The position numbers and the translations under genes were made by a program. From Hydrangea macrophylla (taxonomy: Eukaryota > Streptophyta > Magnoliopsida > Cornales > Hydrangeaceae), in the NCBI GenBank assembly GCA_033977485.1, contig CM066982.1, forward strand, positions 13,197,218 to 13,261,217: a stretch of DNA of 64,000 nt, written 5' to 3'. The notes under the pieces were generated by a model. The model was not told where the DNA came from, searched no databases, and saw only the letters and a program-made list of their open reading frames with translations. This document shows, in pieces, positions 42,854 through 55,754 of this stretch (position 1 is the stretch's first letter; every line of letters begins with the position of its first letter).

Positions 42854-43989
42854 AGAGGCTTTCCCCAAAAGTGAGCTTATGAAGTGAGGCTTTCCCTCAC
42901 ACTTATATACTGACCACCTACCCCTTCCACAACCGATATAGGAAACCCCAATAATCTCCCCCTCACACATCGGGCTTTTGGTCGGTAAACCATCGACTAG
43001 TCTCTCCCTTGTGATTGTTGGGTTCAGAAGTTGTAACCTGGGCTCTGATACTAGTTGTTGGGAATTTAACAAGTGGTATCAATGCTATGGTTGGTCAGAT
43101 TATGGTGACAGAGGCGCACGGTGACAACAGAGATTAGTAGCACGGTGGTAAAAAGAAAAATCTAGAAGAAACACACAAAAAAAAAGGAACAGGTAAACAT
43201 GTTAGTAGCGTGGTGACGGTGGTCATGGTTGTGGTCCCGTGAATGATAGGCTTCAAATTTGTTTTTTGAAGTTTGTCATAGTAAATTATTCCATGTGGCA
43301 TGGTGTAGCGAAACTTGAATCATGATTGGTTAGAATTTCAAGGAGCTTGTGGTGATAAGCTATGTTGCTTGGAATTTGGGTCAGAGATGGTTCTTAAGGT
43401 TTTTGGGTACTGCATATTCATCTGTTGGTGCGGATTTGCTAGATTCTGCATGGATTGGAATTTATTTTTCTTAGTGATAGATGCTATATGTATATATATT
43501 GCAACAGGTTGGGATCTAGGGCAGAAAAATAATTTTGATGCTACTGTGATTGTAGCATGTTGCGTATGTGGAGAGGTTTTCACATTCCACTCATACGGGC
43601 ATTTCTCTTGGGTTGTTAGATTCCGGGTACGGTAAGTATGTGCTTCTGGAGAAAATAATTTGATGAGTTCCAAGAAGGCGTGGGCAGACACAGGCGTAAT
43701 TATCCGATAGAGGTAATTGTTAGGATACTGCACGTAGGAACGTTGATCAAATTTTTTTTTGGAGCAAGTTCGCTATTTGGGTGGTGTGACATTGATCCCA
43801 AAGTTGCGGAGGAATCTAATATTATTGCTGAAATCACATACGGCGGTTGAGAAAAGTGTGGATGGTTTGTGTTGTCTGGTTGGTAGAGTTGTACTCCCAA
43901 GTCCTCAATGAAAATTTTTTATATAAGTGAGTGCGTGGATGGTTTGTTCACGGTTCAGACGATGGTGAGGGTAAATCCTGCTTTGGGAG

Positions 43990-44539
43990 TAGGGGTGGGC
44001 ATTCGGTCGGTTCGGTTCAGTTTGGCACTATTCGGTTCGGTTTGAGTTCGGTTCGGTTTGGAACTTTGTCAACTTTTAACTGATTGAAATTTAATTCGGT
44101 TGGTTCGGTTCGGTTACCTGAATTACAAATTCGGTTCGGTTTGGTTATTCGGTTAACTGAAGTTTAAAAAACCCAATTTTTATTTAATTTTTTTTTTCAT
44201 TTTTCACAACTTTTTTTATGTTTTTTTTTTCCTTTCTCTTTCATATTACAAAGAAAGCATACTTTTCTTTATTTTTAATTGCAAAAATACATATATTTTA
44301 TTATATATAGTTATGTATAAGTATATTAATAATATAGAAAATGAAAATAAAAAATAAACTTTCGGTTTTTCGGTTCGATTCGGTTTGCCTATGGGCAACT
44401 GATAACCGAACTGAAATTTTTAATTCGGTTCGGTTTTTAATCGAACTGAAATTTTTAACTGAAATAACCGAACTGAAATTGAAAATTCGGTTCGGTTGGT
44501 TCGGTTTGTTCGGTTAACCGAACTGTTTGCCCACCCTTA
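43990..44539. mobile_element. hAT MITE inserted in the second internal region
   Basis: The ends TAGGGGTGGGCA and, in reverse complement, TAAGGGTGGGCA are flanked by a perfect 8-bp duplication TTTGGGAG (43982-43989, 44540-44547). The interior is rich in CGGTTCGGTT. It is absent from the first internal region, so it arrived after, or during, array formation. Confidence 0.95.
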
Positions 44540-44806
44540 TTTGGGAGAAGTAGAGGTCGAGACTATTCTCTAGTGGAGTTAATGCCTATAATTAACTCGG
44601 GGGCAGCTGCACATGTATTGACCGAGGTTTGACGAATCGGAGGTGTTGAGACCATATTGATTCAGGGTGTGCACGCTGGTACGGAAGACGGTCAATGACA
44701 AACGGTTACAAAGTCGTCAGTTTTGTGGGTGCTCCAGTTGAGGGGGTGCTGATCGTGTGTGATAGATTGATTGGGCAGTTTCCCTACAAGTGATAAAGGG
44801 GGTGAT

Positions 44807-45400
44807 TGTTAGGGTTATATCACATGTGGGATAATCCCATTAATTTAGGGATTGTGATTTGGCTAGATTCCTAATGTGAGTTGGTTTCCTTGATAGAGTT
44901 ATATTACTTGTCCAATAAGTAATGGGTTGCAAACTCTATATAACGGGATGTTGTATAGGAATTTAGGTAAGCCCTTGGTGTACCAAGTTGGGGGTCTCCC
45001 CTCATGGGAGTGCATGGTCTAGGGTGAGAGAGATATTAATCATTGGGGTTTTCTATGAGGGTTGTTCACAATGATAGGGATGTGAGGTAGGGATAGGTAT
45101 TTTTTCTTTATTTCTGTGATTTCTCTATGTTACAGTGATTAATTGTGTCAGGTTCTTTGGGGTATTGAGTGGGGAGAGTACAAGGGTTTTGTATTTGGGT
45201 TATGGGATTTAATTCATGTAACTTGTACCATGTTTTACTCAATAGTGAAAGAATGGATCTCTCGGGTGTGGACGTAGGCAGGTGTTTGGCCGAACCACGT
45301 AGAAATCTGTGTGTCTTTTCTTTGGAGTGCATGTTTAATTACTGCTCATGTGTGTGTGTTTATTTGGGAAAATTTGGTTCCGCATGTTAAATTCCCAACA
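44807..45400 (+). repeat. LTR3 of the tandem array
   Basis: 594 bp, ending ATTCCCAACA directly before the AGTAA target duplication. Confidence 0.93.
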
Positions 45401-45821
45401 AGTAATACTATGCTTTCCATATTTGAGTATCCCAAATGGTTATCAAACACATGTGGCTGTAGGGCCATGTAATTTTGATTGAAGAATTAGAGAAGCATAG
45501 CATTACTCTACATGTGTTTGGAAACCATTTGAGATACAAAATAGGGAATTACTTTGCTAAAAGTAATGGTGAAACCATTTGGCATACCTTGCTTCCCTAA
45601 TTTTGTATTACAATGGTTCTCGAACAAATGAGGTAGTGGGATCACTTGATTTTGATTGAAGGATGTTAAAGTGGTCTCATTATTATTGAAGATTGTCCCA
45701 CTGAAAATCATATAGGATACAAAATTTGGGAAGCATGGTATAATTTATATTTAATCTGGACTATCTAGTTAGTCATTGACGACTAAAAACTATATGATCA
45801 TAAGACATCTCAATGACAATT

Positions 45822-46068
45822 TTTTTTATTTTTTTTTTGCTGAGGCAAGTACGCCCACCAGGGCAACACACACACACCAAAGCTAGGGGGCACAACTTCA
45901 AAGGGACTTCCTCCCATAGATGACCCGAGAGGAAGAAAACACTTCAAAAGAACTTCCTTCCATAGATGACCCGAGAGGAAGAAATTCTCCCACAAATCCC
46001 CAATTACAAGGGCATTCGAACCCCCACCTCCCACAAAGGAGAAGGGTGGTCAAGCCGCTAGACCAACA
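45822..46068 (-). mobile_element. tRNA-derived SINE
   Basis: On the minus strand it starts TGTTGGTCTAGCGGCTTGAC (A-box-like), has a B box GGGGTTCGAATGCC, an internal duplicated CCCGAGAGGAAG-type block, and ends in a poly(A) tail (T-run 45821-45838 on plus). A perfect 15-bp target duplication ATCTCAATGACAATT flanks it (45807-45821 and 46069-46083). Confidence 0.95.
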
Positions 46069-46141
46069 ATCTCAATGACAATTAATTTGTTATGCCATTG
46101 TCAAAAGAAAAATAAAGGGCCACATTGGGTATTATAAGAAC

Positions 46142-46428
46142 CACAAATTATCATCTTGGAGTTGTATTTTTCTCATTTCCAAAATCTCTCGTTTTCCATG
46201 TTTGGCAATCAAAAGCACGTAAAATGATCTTCAACTGCCTAATTATAGATTATTTTTTGGGGAATGCATTATTTGATTTTAGAACACAAGTCATCATCTT
46301 GGAGTTGTATTTTTCTCATTTCCAAAATCTCTCGTGTTCCATGTTTGGCAATCAAAAGCACACGTAAAGTGATTTTCAACTGCCTAATTATAGATTATTA
46401 GTTGGGGAATGCATTATTTGATTTTAGA
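46142..46428. repeat. Tandem duplication, about 142-bp units
   Basis: Two near-identical copies, each with ATCATCTTGGAGTTGTATTT and CATGTTTGGCAATCAAAAGC, ending GCATTATTTGATTTTAGAA. Confidence 0.95.
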
Positions 46429-46876
46429 AATGTAGGTCTAACTGTGATCATCAACCTATCTCATTGCCTTTCAATGTATATCAACACTGATTTGATAGAA
46501 TAGAAGAACTTTATGCATTTTAAGCTTAATTAGTGTGGGATTTAACAAAATAAATGTTAAGCTCAAAGTCTTCTCATCACTTGTCTATTTTGATTTTCAA
46601 TTATATCAATGGGACATGAAAACGATCTTTTCTTTTTTCTTAGTTTTTTAAGGCTTAATATATCTTTTGCATTCCACAATAATTTGTTCAATTGTTATAT
46701 TTTTGTTTATATTGCGCGTCAGCCCTTGGGCCAATCCAGAAGTGCTAAGGGGTTGGGGTTCCAGGTCCAGCACGATCCCCACTCTTAGACATTAGCCCAT
46801 TAGGTATATAACACACACACATATATATACACAGGCCTTTACGGATCAACCCTCTAGCGAATTAGAAATTTTGACT

Positions 46877-46942
46877 TTTAGCGATGAAATTTTCGTTGCT
46901 AAAGGTACAGTTCACTTTAGCGACGAAAATTTCGTCGCTAAA
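46877..46942. repeat. Pair of TTTAGCGACGAAA palindromes
   Basis: A perfect 27-bp palindrome with arms TTTAGCGACGAAA at 46916-46942, and a decayed copy (TTTAGCGATGAAA / TTTTCGTTGCTAAA) at 46877-46903. The differences are CG to TG/CA changes. Confidence 0.9.
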
Positions 46943-47194
46943 GGGTTGGTCTGTATACGGACGTCAACTCCTGAGATTTTCTGAATATATATATATATAT
47001 ATATAAAGTCTATGTACGTAGTAGAATGATTTTTTAAAGGCCAACCTATTTTACTTGTTATTTTAATAATTTTGTTGTGCAAATAAATTTGGTGTTAGTA
47101 TTTGTGAAAATGAAAAAAAAAAAAAAATTTCAAAATTTATAAAGGGTCCCATAGGGTCTCCAAAAACTCAAAACCGGCCCCTATTATAATGATA

Positions 47195-47225
47195 CTAGAT
47201 ATTGCCCGTGCCTAAAGGCACTACG
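47195..47225 (-). mobile_element. Helitron-like 3' terminus
   Basis: On the minus strand: hairpin GTGCC-TTTA-GGCAC, nine nucleotides, then CTAG and T. This is the canonical Helitron end (hairpin followed by CTRR, inserted before T). The element would extend to the right; its TC start was not found. Confidence 0.6.
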
Positions 47226-48007
47226 AAATAATTCCAACTATAGTGACATTCAACCAATAACAAACTCAACTTGCCTTCGGCACTTCTCAGTAAATTACGT
47301 TACCAAACCAAACAAAAGATCCAAGTGCAAGAGAGAATTCAAACTGCGCAGAACAAATAGGTGTATAAATTGGCCATTGAAATTGAGCGAAATTTTGAGG
47401 CTAATCTCATCAAACTATCAAAATTTAAATAAAATAAGGCATTAGGACTTACCATCGCATAAAAGACCACCACCTCAAATAAATGTCAGTCCTACCCTAA
47501 CGGTCACTTGGCCCTTTCCCCCAACTCGGATAACTTATTACCCAGTTCATAAACTTAGTTTGTGAAATTCCCATGTTGGCACCCAAAAATAATTGTTTTG
47601 TTCTCAATTCAAAGTAAATAAAACGGTGTTGCAACAGGTCTTGCATCAAGAGATAACAACAAATCTAGTGTCAACATCAATATATTCCCAAATTCTATCA
47701 TTGAACATCAGACTAAACTTGAAAATCTATAATATGAAACACAAAATTGTTTGAATCAGGAAAAACAGAACATAAAACACTAAATTGAACGTACACTGCA
47801 TACTGCATTATCTATGGTTATACATACTTTCCCAAAAAATGAACTACATATTGCAAAAGAATAATGTTATGGTTTCCAAATCTATATAATAAGCAACTTT
47901 TAATGAGAACGCTTTGGGACTAAGCATCTAGTTACAAAATTTGGGGTTCCAAATTGGGAAACATGGACAGGTAATACATAAGTATTGTTAGAAATTTGTT
48001 ATGGAAG

Positions 48008-50993
48008 TGTGGATATCGCAGTTTTCTTTCTACCCACAGCTTTTCTTTTAAAATCCTTTTCTAAGTTTCGAATTCAAAAACAAATGAGTCGCCACTTAAT
48101 TTTTAAAAGGAAAAATTAAGAAACCGTTTTTAAAGGAAACTGATCTTTCAGAAACCAGAGATTAACTAGGTCCAGGGATTATGGAATGAGAGAGGAAGGA
48201 GCCCGTCGGACTAAAGCACCCTCTCTCATCCTATCTTGCGATAGGCCTCTACTCAACATCCTTTTAATCAAATTTATTAATCTAAGCATGCCCTCAACTA
48301 ATACATATATACATATACATCACAAAAGCATGTCCAAAGGGGTGTAAAATTGCAATTGACAAAATATCATTCAAAAAGTCACATATTTCGGATTGCAAGC
48401 AATATGATATGCAAATAGGGAACTAGAGAACTTACCCAGGATCCGGCAGCAATATTAAACGTGCAATGCATGCAAACAAAAGAAAACCCTAGAGAGATTC
48501 TCTAATCACATATACACATAAGGCAAAAACCTAATTCTAAGGTGTCGCGCATTAAGGTTGAAAAATCAATAAAGTCAAGAAATGAAATAAACTAGAAGAG
48601 AGATGAGAAATTGTACCTCCAATGCGCTGCAAAACAAAGATTAGTCCACATGCTTCATATAATAATACGGTATTAAACGATCAATCCTAATTCTCTAGCT
48701 TTAGATCTTTCAAGCATGAAATCCACTTTATTCAATAGTTAGTTCTAATCACGAGCATTAAACGTACATGAATGAATGAATGTGAACAAGAATGAAACAT
48801 GGATTTGTTCACTTAATTTAAGTCACTTAACCTCCGGATTTAAGCTAAGTTAACATTATTCAAAGTATAATTAGGGTTCCAAGACATTAGGAGACCATTT
48901 GAGTTGAGATAAACAAGGTTGGGGAAAAAGTAGCAGTTTTTCATGAATTACAGAGAGCAGACCAGATCTTGAAAAGATGAAAAACCATACTTCCAATGGT
49001 TGGATCTTAATGATTTTTGGATATGATATGCCTCTGTGAGTCTAGTTTATAACCCAAAAAGAAAATTAAGGTTTGAACGGTTAGATCTCTGGGAATACGG
49101 AAAACACTAGACATTATTCAGGAATCTGCAACTCTCTGTCCAGAATTCTTGCACGATTTTTTACAAATAGTAAAAAGATTAGAAATGCTTTGTTCTTTTT
49201 AGGGTGACTTCCTAACACATTCATCTACTTAGAAAAAATTATTTTGGGTCACAAACACTCAATTAAAATCCTGATTTATTTATTTCAAAAGAGTGTTGCT
49301 GTGCTGAAATTCTGGGCAGATTGTTGTTACTTCCCAAAACTCATGACCAAACCATTCTAAACATGAAACCACCTTAAAAAAAATTATAGTGGTAGAATGT
49401 TGTGTTATTGACACTTTACCATTGGTTTCACTTCATTTTAACTGTTAGATTTTGAACTAAAAATCTTTGATCAAAAACAGTTCGTGAACTCACTGTTTTC
49501 ATTTGTCAAGCTCAACTTTATTTGTTAACCCCAACTATTAAATCATGAAGTTGGACTTAAACTAAACCATTTTCTCTTACCATTTGATGGTCATTGGAGA
49601 CTAGAGACCTTCATATTTGTAGGTTTTAATGAAGCATGAATAGACTTCATGAAATCTCAAAATGAGGACTCTAAACCATGGAGATGGGCTTAGACTCAAA
49701 AAAACATTTTCTCCTACCATTTGATGGTCATTGGAGATGGAGACATGACTAATGCTCATAAGTTTCAAAGAGAATATGGAAATGACTTCATGAGATACCA
49801 AGTTTAGAGGATCCAAGTCATGAGTATGGACTTGGATTCATCTATATGAAATAAAGTGATGATCAAATTTTGACTCTCATGTAAAGCATAAGCTTACATG
49901 GAATTCAAAGGATCATACTCAAGAGATCAAGAGAGATATTGGAGATCTCCAAGACTCTCAAGAGAAGAACATAAACAAAAGAAATAGAAGGAAGAATTAG
50001 AAACAAAGACTCCTAAGTTTACTTTGACAAACAAAGAAAATAACAAAAGGTTTTAGGATTAGAGATTCAAAAGAAAAAGAGTAAATAAACATCTATGGTT
50101 AGAGGATCACCTCCAAATTATCCTCAAAGTTTTCTTTTCTTTGAAGATCTTCCAAGCTCTTCTCTCTAGTTTTCTTAACTTTCTTTTTCTCTCAAAAAAA
50201 ATGTTGGTGGAGTAATGGCTATTTCTTGTGTGTTGTGTTGTATATTGTGGGTAGCTCTTGTTGTTTTCTCACACCTCCTTTTTTAAGGAAGATCCTTCCT
50301 CTTTTATAGGCAAAATTACCAAGTATTTTCAGTGAATTCAGAGCAAAAAAACAAGTGTAAATCTCTCATTTGGTGGTACAATATGTACTTTCTGAAATTA
50401 GGCAGACTGCTGCCCAGGGCGGCAGTCAAAAATCCTTTGCTGCAGTCCGTGGATGCCGCTGCGGCACTTCATGACTGCCGCTACGACATTTCGTGACTGC
50501 CGCGCGGCTCTCCAAGAGTGTTGCGGCAGATTGTTGATTGCCGGGTTTTCGTCAACCTTATTTTGTCAGTCTTTTGTTTTTATCCGCATACATATACGTA
50601 TTGCACTGCAAAATACGGACTTTAAAAGAGAACGGCAGTCAAAAAATGTCGGCGGCACTTGGTGAATGCTGGGCCGGCATTCTCTGACTGCTGCGCGGCA
50701 CTCACTGAGTGCCGCGGTAGTCTGCCGTGTGCCGTTCTTTTGTTGAACTTCCTTTTTTAGGTCTTCCTTTTTCTCAAAGCAATTTATTTTTGAAGATCTT
50801 TTCCGAAAATTGTGTTTTATACCTGAATTCTCCCAAATACCTGGTATTTTTCTTCTTTCTTTGTAATTTTATCGCGTTTAGAGAACTTTCTGAAGAGCTT
50901 GGAACACTTCGAATCTTCCGGTCCTTGTCATCATCGGATACGGAGGTGACACTCTCCTAAATTCGGCGGTCGGTCAAAATTGGGGTGTCTACA
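48008..50993 (-). mobile_element. Solo LTR, about 3 kb
   Basis: Plus-strand ends are TGTGGATATCGCAG and GGGGTGTCTACA, with a perfect 5-bp target duplication GGAAG (48003-48007, 50994-50998). On the minus strand it starts TGTAGACACCCCAATTTTGA, and a TATA box CCTATAAAAG lies at about 50301-50310. There is no coding frame, no internal direct copy of the ends, and no primer site. The long LTR with a TGTAGACACCCC start suggests a large Tat/Ogre-type Gypsy element (inference). It contains a diverged internal duplication (49565-49690 / 49705-49835) and GC-rich CTGCCGC repeats (50400-50720). Confidence 0.8.
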
Positions 50994-50998
50994 GGAAG

Positions 50999-53180
50999 TC
51001 AAGTACGACCTTTCATCAATCAATCCATAACTCAAAGGACGATTTGAACGGTGGCTTCCTTTAAGTAAAATAGGAACAGAGAGTGGATGGTTTATTATGT
51101 AGATTACTCATTTTATGAACATGAGTTTTAGGAATTAAAGCAAACAAATTCAGCACCATGGAGCCATTCACCACATAATTTGCAAACACGGACCAAAATA
51201 TGAGCAAACTCTCTCGCTCTTGAAATTGAACAAACTAAATGTACAAATTATAAACAGGTTAGACAAAGTTTGTTGCCTATACAGCTAAAAAATTGTAACT
51301 TTAAGATTCTTTGTGTGTTTAATGCATCTCCACACATGTATTTTTCAAAGTTCTACGTGATTCTAATGCTTCATATTGGCCTTCTTGCTTAGCATCAAGG
51401 GTTAGTGCCCACTTCAACTAAAAACTCCCTAAGATACAAAAACAAAATAGGGTTCAACAAGAGTATAGAAGCTCACTTTAACATAAAAAAAACTTTCAAT
51501 CAAGTTCCTCTTCAATTTGCAACCATGAGGCCTACATTTGAAGCTTTGTAGCAAGTTTGAGTTTCCAAAAACTCTTGAGAAAGGATAATCTGTTATATAA
51601 AAAAAAAAGGAAAAAAAAAAGAAAAGAAAAGAAACAATGAAACATGATAGTAATAAAGAGAGCATAATTTAGTAATAGGATGAGACACAATAAATTAACA
51701 GGACAAATCCATCATCAGACCCACTTCAAGGATGTCAAAATTGGAACCAAAAAATCCATTTAGTCAAAATTGAAATATGTTTGTATGCATAATTAAATCA
51801 TGAAATGAGGCTAAGCCAAGCTAATTTTTAAAGAAAGAAAATCCATGAGCTACATTAGTCCTAAATAAGCAATATCATCATCTACAAAAAGCTGGTTTAT
51901 ATAGAAATGGCATTACACTAATAGAGGGATTGAGAGAATATTACCTGATATCTTCTTCCATGGGTGTTGCACATAATTAAAAATAAATAAATAAATAAAT
52001 AAATAAAATAGGTGACGATGGATATGTCTATTTTTCTTCAACCCTAACCCAAAGTTAAATCATAGATAGAGTAATGGCAAACTTTGCTACTCAGGGTCTT
52101 TGCCAATTACATTTAAAGCAAAATAAGGGGGGAAAATATCCCTAAGATCGATTACAAAATTGAAACCCAAAGCTCACCGCCTCACATTCATATAAATCAT
52201 ATTGATCCAATTGTGACCAAAGAGATTCAAAACACCTTAAAAAAACTATATATATATATATATATATATAATCAAAGGGTGGTTGTGTGGATACAACTTG
52301 TATATAATCAAAAGGGTGGTTGTGGGGATACAACTTGGTCCTCCCAGTCCAAAGTCAAGCCACTGGGAAGACCAAGGATGGAACAATCTTGAGACATATT
52401 GGAGCGACACAACTCAGCTACACAAATCCGAGGAGTGACAACCGTGGTTAAAAAAATCGACGATATGTGTAGCAATATTAATTAGTCCATCTTTTCTTTA
52501 TTTGGGCATTTCTTAAGAATCTAAATTTCACAATTTAGGAACCTGAATATAGGCCTACTTTCATAACTCCAGTAGCAGTTTTTTTCTTACTATCAAGCAA
52601 TCAAAAGGATGAATTACCTTAGTTAAGCTAGGTCCCATTTGAGCTTTTGGTGGCTAAAATTTTAATACCCACCTGCAAATTTATGATAACTTACTAAGAA
52701 AATATTCAGAACAATGTAATATAGCGATGGCATTTCGGGTAACTTGATGAGAAATGCCTAAACTATTTTTCTCTCACACATCTCAGCTTTGTTTTCTTAA
52801 GGTGTATTGTCTTTTTCTCCAACCCAGGGTCAATTATACCAAGCGATTGCCCCCAATAGGATGGACCAAAAATAAGTTGTAAAATAAATGATAACAGAAA
52901 AAGAAAATGCTAAAAAAAAATTTCATAAAATTTCAAATGCAGAAAATTTCTACATTTTCAAAACAATCAGATAAATCAAACTAACCACCCTAAAAAAAAA
53001 AAAAGATAAGTAAAACTAACCAACATCAACCAAACATAGAATTATTATTAATTAGTAACTGCTGGGGAACCAAAAATATGATTCGGAATGTAAAAGTTTG
53101 GTCATTGAAGTGTAAGCAAGCTATTTTGGTCAAAACTTTGGTCTAAACTACAAACTATTTTGGTCAAAACTTTTAAGGGA
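50999..53180. other. Intergenic stretch
   Basis: No supported gene. Contains (AAAT)n at 51980-52010, an approximately 40-bp tandem duplication with GGGTGGTTGTG(T/G)GGATACAACTTG (52265-52340), and a TA run at 52245-52270. Confidence 0.5.
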
Positions 53181-53182
53181 GA

Positions 53183-53315
53183 GATTGACGTAGCCACAAC
53201 TTTTTGCTCATAACCTCCATTTTGTGTCTATCTCTCTCTTGATGGGTCCCAGGACCCATCAAGAGAGAGATAGACACAAAATGGAGGTTGTGAGCAAGAG
53301 TTTGTGGCTTTGGTT
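53183..53315. repeat. Near-perfect hairpin
   Basis: About 40 bp of perfect arms (CCTCCATTTTGTGTCTATCT... to GGGTCC) are separated by a 2-nt loop at about 53250. Outer arms pair imperfectly (GCCACAAC...GCTCATAA with TTGTGAGC...GTTTGTGGC). Small fold-back transposon or small-RNA precursor are both possible. Confidence 0.85.
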
Positions 53316-55625
53316 GTGCCCCCAAGTATTATCCATATATAAGAGGGAGAAGTAGGAAATCAGTCAAAAAAATATTGGGGCACAATCATAGGAAGAAAAT
53401 ATTCCCAGAACATTTCCTAAATAGAAACATGCAGTCATGGAAAGATATATTTACTTTACAAGAAAGGATGAAACGAAAATTGGGGAAAATATTGGGGAAT
53501 ATCCTTGATAAGGAAAGGAACAAAATTGGGGAATATCCTTGATAAGCAAAGTAAATGCCAACCAGAATTTATGGAGACCAAAATTGGGGACTACAATTGG
53601 AGAAGTTGCAAATGCAGTCATGAAGGAAACAAATGGAACAAATGTCAATCACATGCAATCAAATTAGAATTGCAGACATTTTTTAAAATAAACAAATAAT
53701 AGAATAAATGGGACAGAAAAAAGAAAAAGAAAAAGAAAAAGAAAGGAAACTAAAAAGAAAAGAAAATCAAGCAAGAAAAGGAAAAAATAAAAACAAAATC
53801 CAAAGACAATCAAGCAAGAGAAGAAAAGAAAATCAAACAATCAATGCCAAGTAAGGAAAAAAAACCCTAGCAATTTTAAAGTTTTGACATGCAATCACAA
53901 TTTAAACACAAACAAACTGATAAACAGTTTGATGATTTTACATATTTACATATTTTCTTAAAATAATCCAGCCAAAAAATAAAAATAAAAATCGTAGCAA
54001 TATTTTTTTGAAACCCTTATCTGGAGATCGAAATTTTTTTGAAACCCTTATCTAAACTGGAGCTTGAAGCCTCTGGAAATTTTTCTTGACCGGAGCTTGA
54101 AGCCACTACCGATTGAACAGATCTGTTCGGATCTTTGTACGGACTTGAGCTGTTCGTGCGGACCTGAGATTATATGCTCCCTTTTCAGGAGGAAGCTCTC
54201 GGCTTCTTCGCCTGTGCCCTCGAGGCTATGACCAGAATCGGTGGCAAGAAGTGGGTTCGAGAGAGACGTAGCAGTGGCGGCGCCGAAGGGTCGCAAACGG
54301 GTGGTGGGGTGGGTTCCAATCTTCTTCTTCTTCTTCAATGATCTGTGGAGAGCGAGATGGTTTGCTTGTGAACAGAGGGTTTGTTTGGGGTTTGAAACTT
54401 CTGATCATGAAATTGACAAATCAGATTAGACCGTGGGGTGGTCCGATCATGGCCATGGTTGTGTGGCGGTGGCCATGGGTTGTGATCATGGCCGTGGGGT
54501 GCGATCGTGGCCGTGGGTGGCCGAGGGTGGCTGTAGTTAGTGGTAGGGAGAGAGAGAGAGAGAGAGAGATGGAGCAGGGGCAGTGGGGGAGTGAGAGAGA
54601 GAGAGAGGATGCTTTGAAATGAAAAGAGAGAGAGAACAGAGGAGAATAAATGAATAGGGCAGTCAGCAGACACACAAATTAATTGTCCAGCGCATCATCT
54701 TTGACCAACCAAAGTCCATAGTTCAAACCCAGTCACATTCCGCTTGTCCTAGTCACTTGTCCTAGTGGGACAAAGTTCTAAAATATAATATAGATAAATC
54801 TTTGTTGTGTTAATGTGGGTTGAATTTCTATGTACTCCTTTAGAGAAAACATGGAATTTTTTTATATCTGCACTACTCCATAGTTCTTAGTCACTTGAGA
54901 GGATCAATTCAAACCACCAAATTTTCTAAAAGATGGTCATTCTATATTTAGATTTCTACAGGACGAAAAAAAAAAAAAGAAAAAAAAAAGAAGAATAAAG
55001 AAAAAGAAAAGGAAATTTGATATTTAGTCCAAATAAAAGATCCAATTTGTCATTTATACATCTAAGAAATATACCTGCTTTCGTAACAATGGCAATTTTG
55101 TAATTAAGTGTAGTTATCTATATATACATATTCTTATCTGTATTTCGTATGAATTATGGGAACTTAGTTATAGTAATATTGTTAGAAGTGTTTCAATAGA
55201 TCTTTCAATGTTTTTCATCATCTTTAAAGACAACAAACAATTGACAAACAATTTTTTTTTTTTTTACCTATTCTTGCATTGCAAGTTGAAGTTTTCTCAT
55301 TCTTGAATCACGGACTCACAGTGTTTTAATCTTAGGCTGCGTTTGATTGCACTTATTTTCCATGAAAAACATTTTCCTCACCAATTTTCCATCTTTTTGT
55401 GGTGTTTGATTACCTACATTTTCCATAGAATTTTTTTCCCCAAAAGGGTCACGTGACCCTCTTTTCCCTCATTTTTGAGGAAAATGAAATCCTGCTACCC
55501 CCTAAGAAATGATTTCCATGGAAAATGTTTTACGGGTCTCGATCGATCTAACCTCTCGACTCCGGCGACCTGTTTCAGTAATGGCAAACTAACCTCTATA
55601 TTTCTCTCAAATCGATACACACACA

Positions 55626-55674
<49 letters not shown>

Positions 55675-55720
55675 GTATACATATATATATATAGATATAA
55701 CAATACATAAATAGATGCAA

Positions 55721-55754
<34 letters not shown>

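Larger units (their letters stand above)
40283..45400 (+). mobile_element. Tandem array of a small non-coding LTR element (three LTRs, two internal regions)
   Basis: Order: LTR1 40283-40873, internal 40874-42262, LTR2 42263-42853, internal 42854-44806, LTR3 44807-45400. A single 5-bp target duplication AGTAA flanks the whole array (40278-40282 and 45401-45405). Internal regions are about 1.4 kb, non-coding and nearly identical apart from a 550-bp hAT insert in the second. TATA boxes (CTCTATATAAGG) lie in the LTRs and a polypurine tract AAAGGGGGTGAT precedes LTR2 and LTR3. Size and lack of coding fit a TRIM-like non-autonomous element. The short frames inside recur in each copy and are not genes. 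Confidence 0.93.

Noticed and set aside
46715..46810. GC-rich tRNA-like/SINE-like patch
   Set aside because: Some resemblance to the 3976 SINE in reverse, but no tail, boxes or duplication could be fixed.
54048..54675. Several overlapping frames of 80-112 codons
   Set aside because: Come from CATGGCC and GA simple repeats; conflicting strands and no motif.
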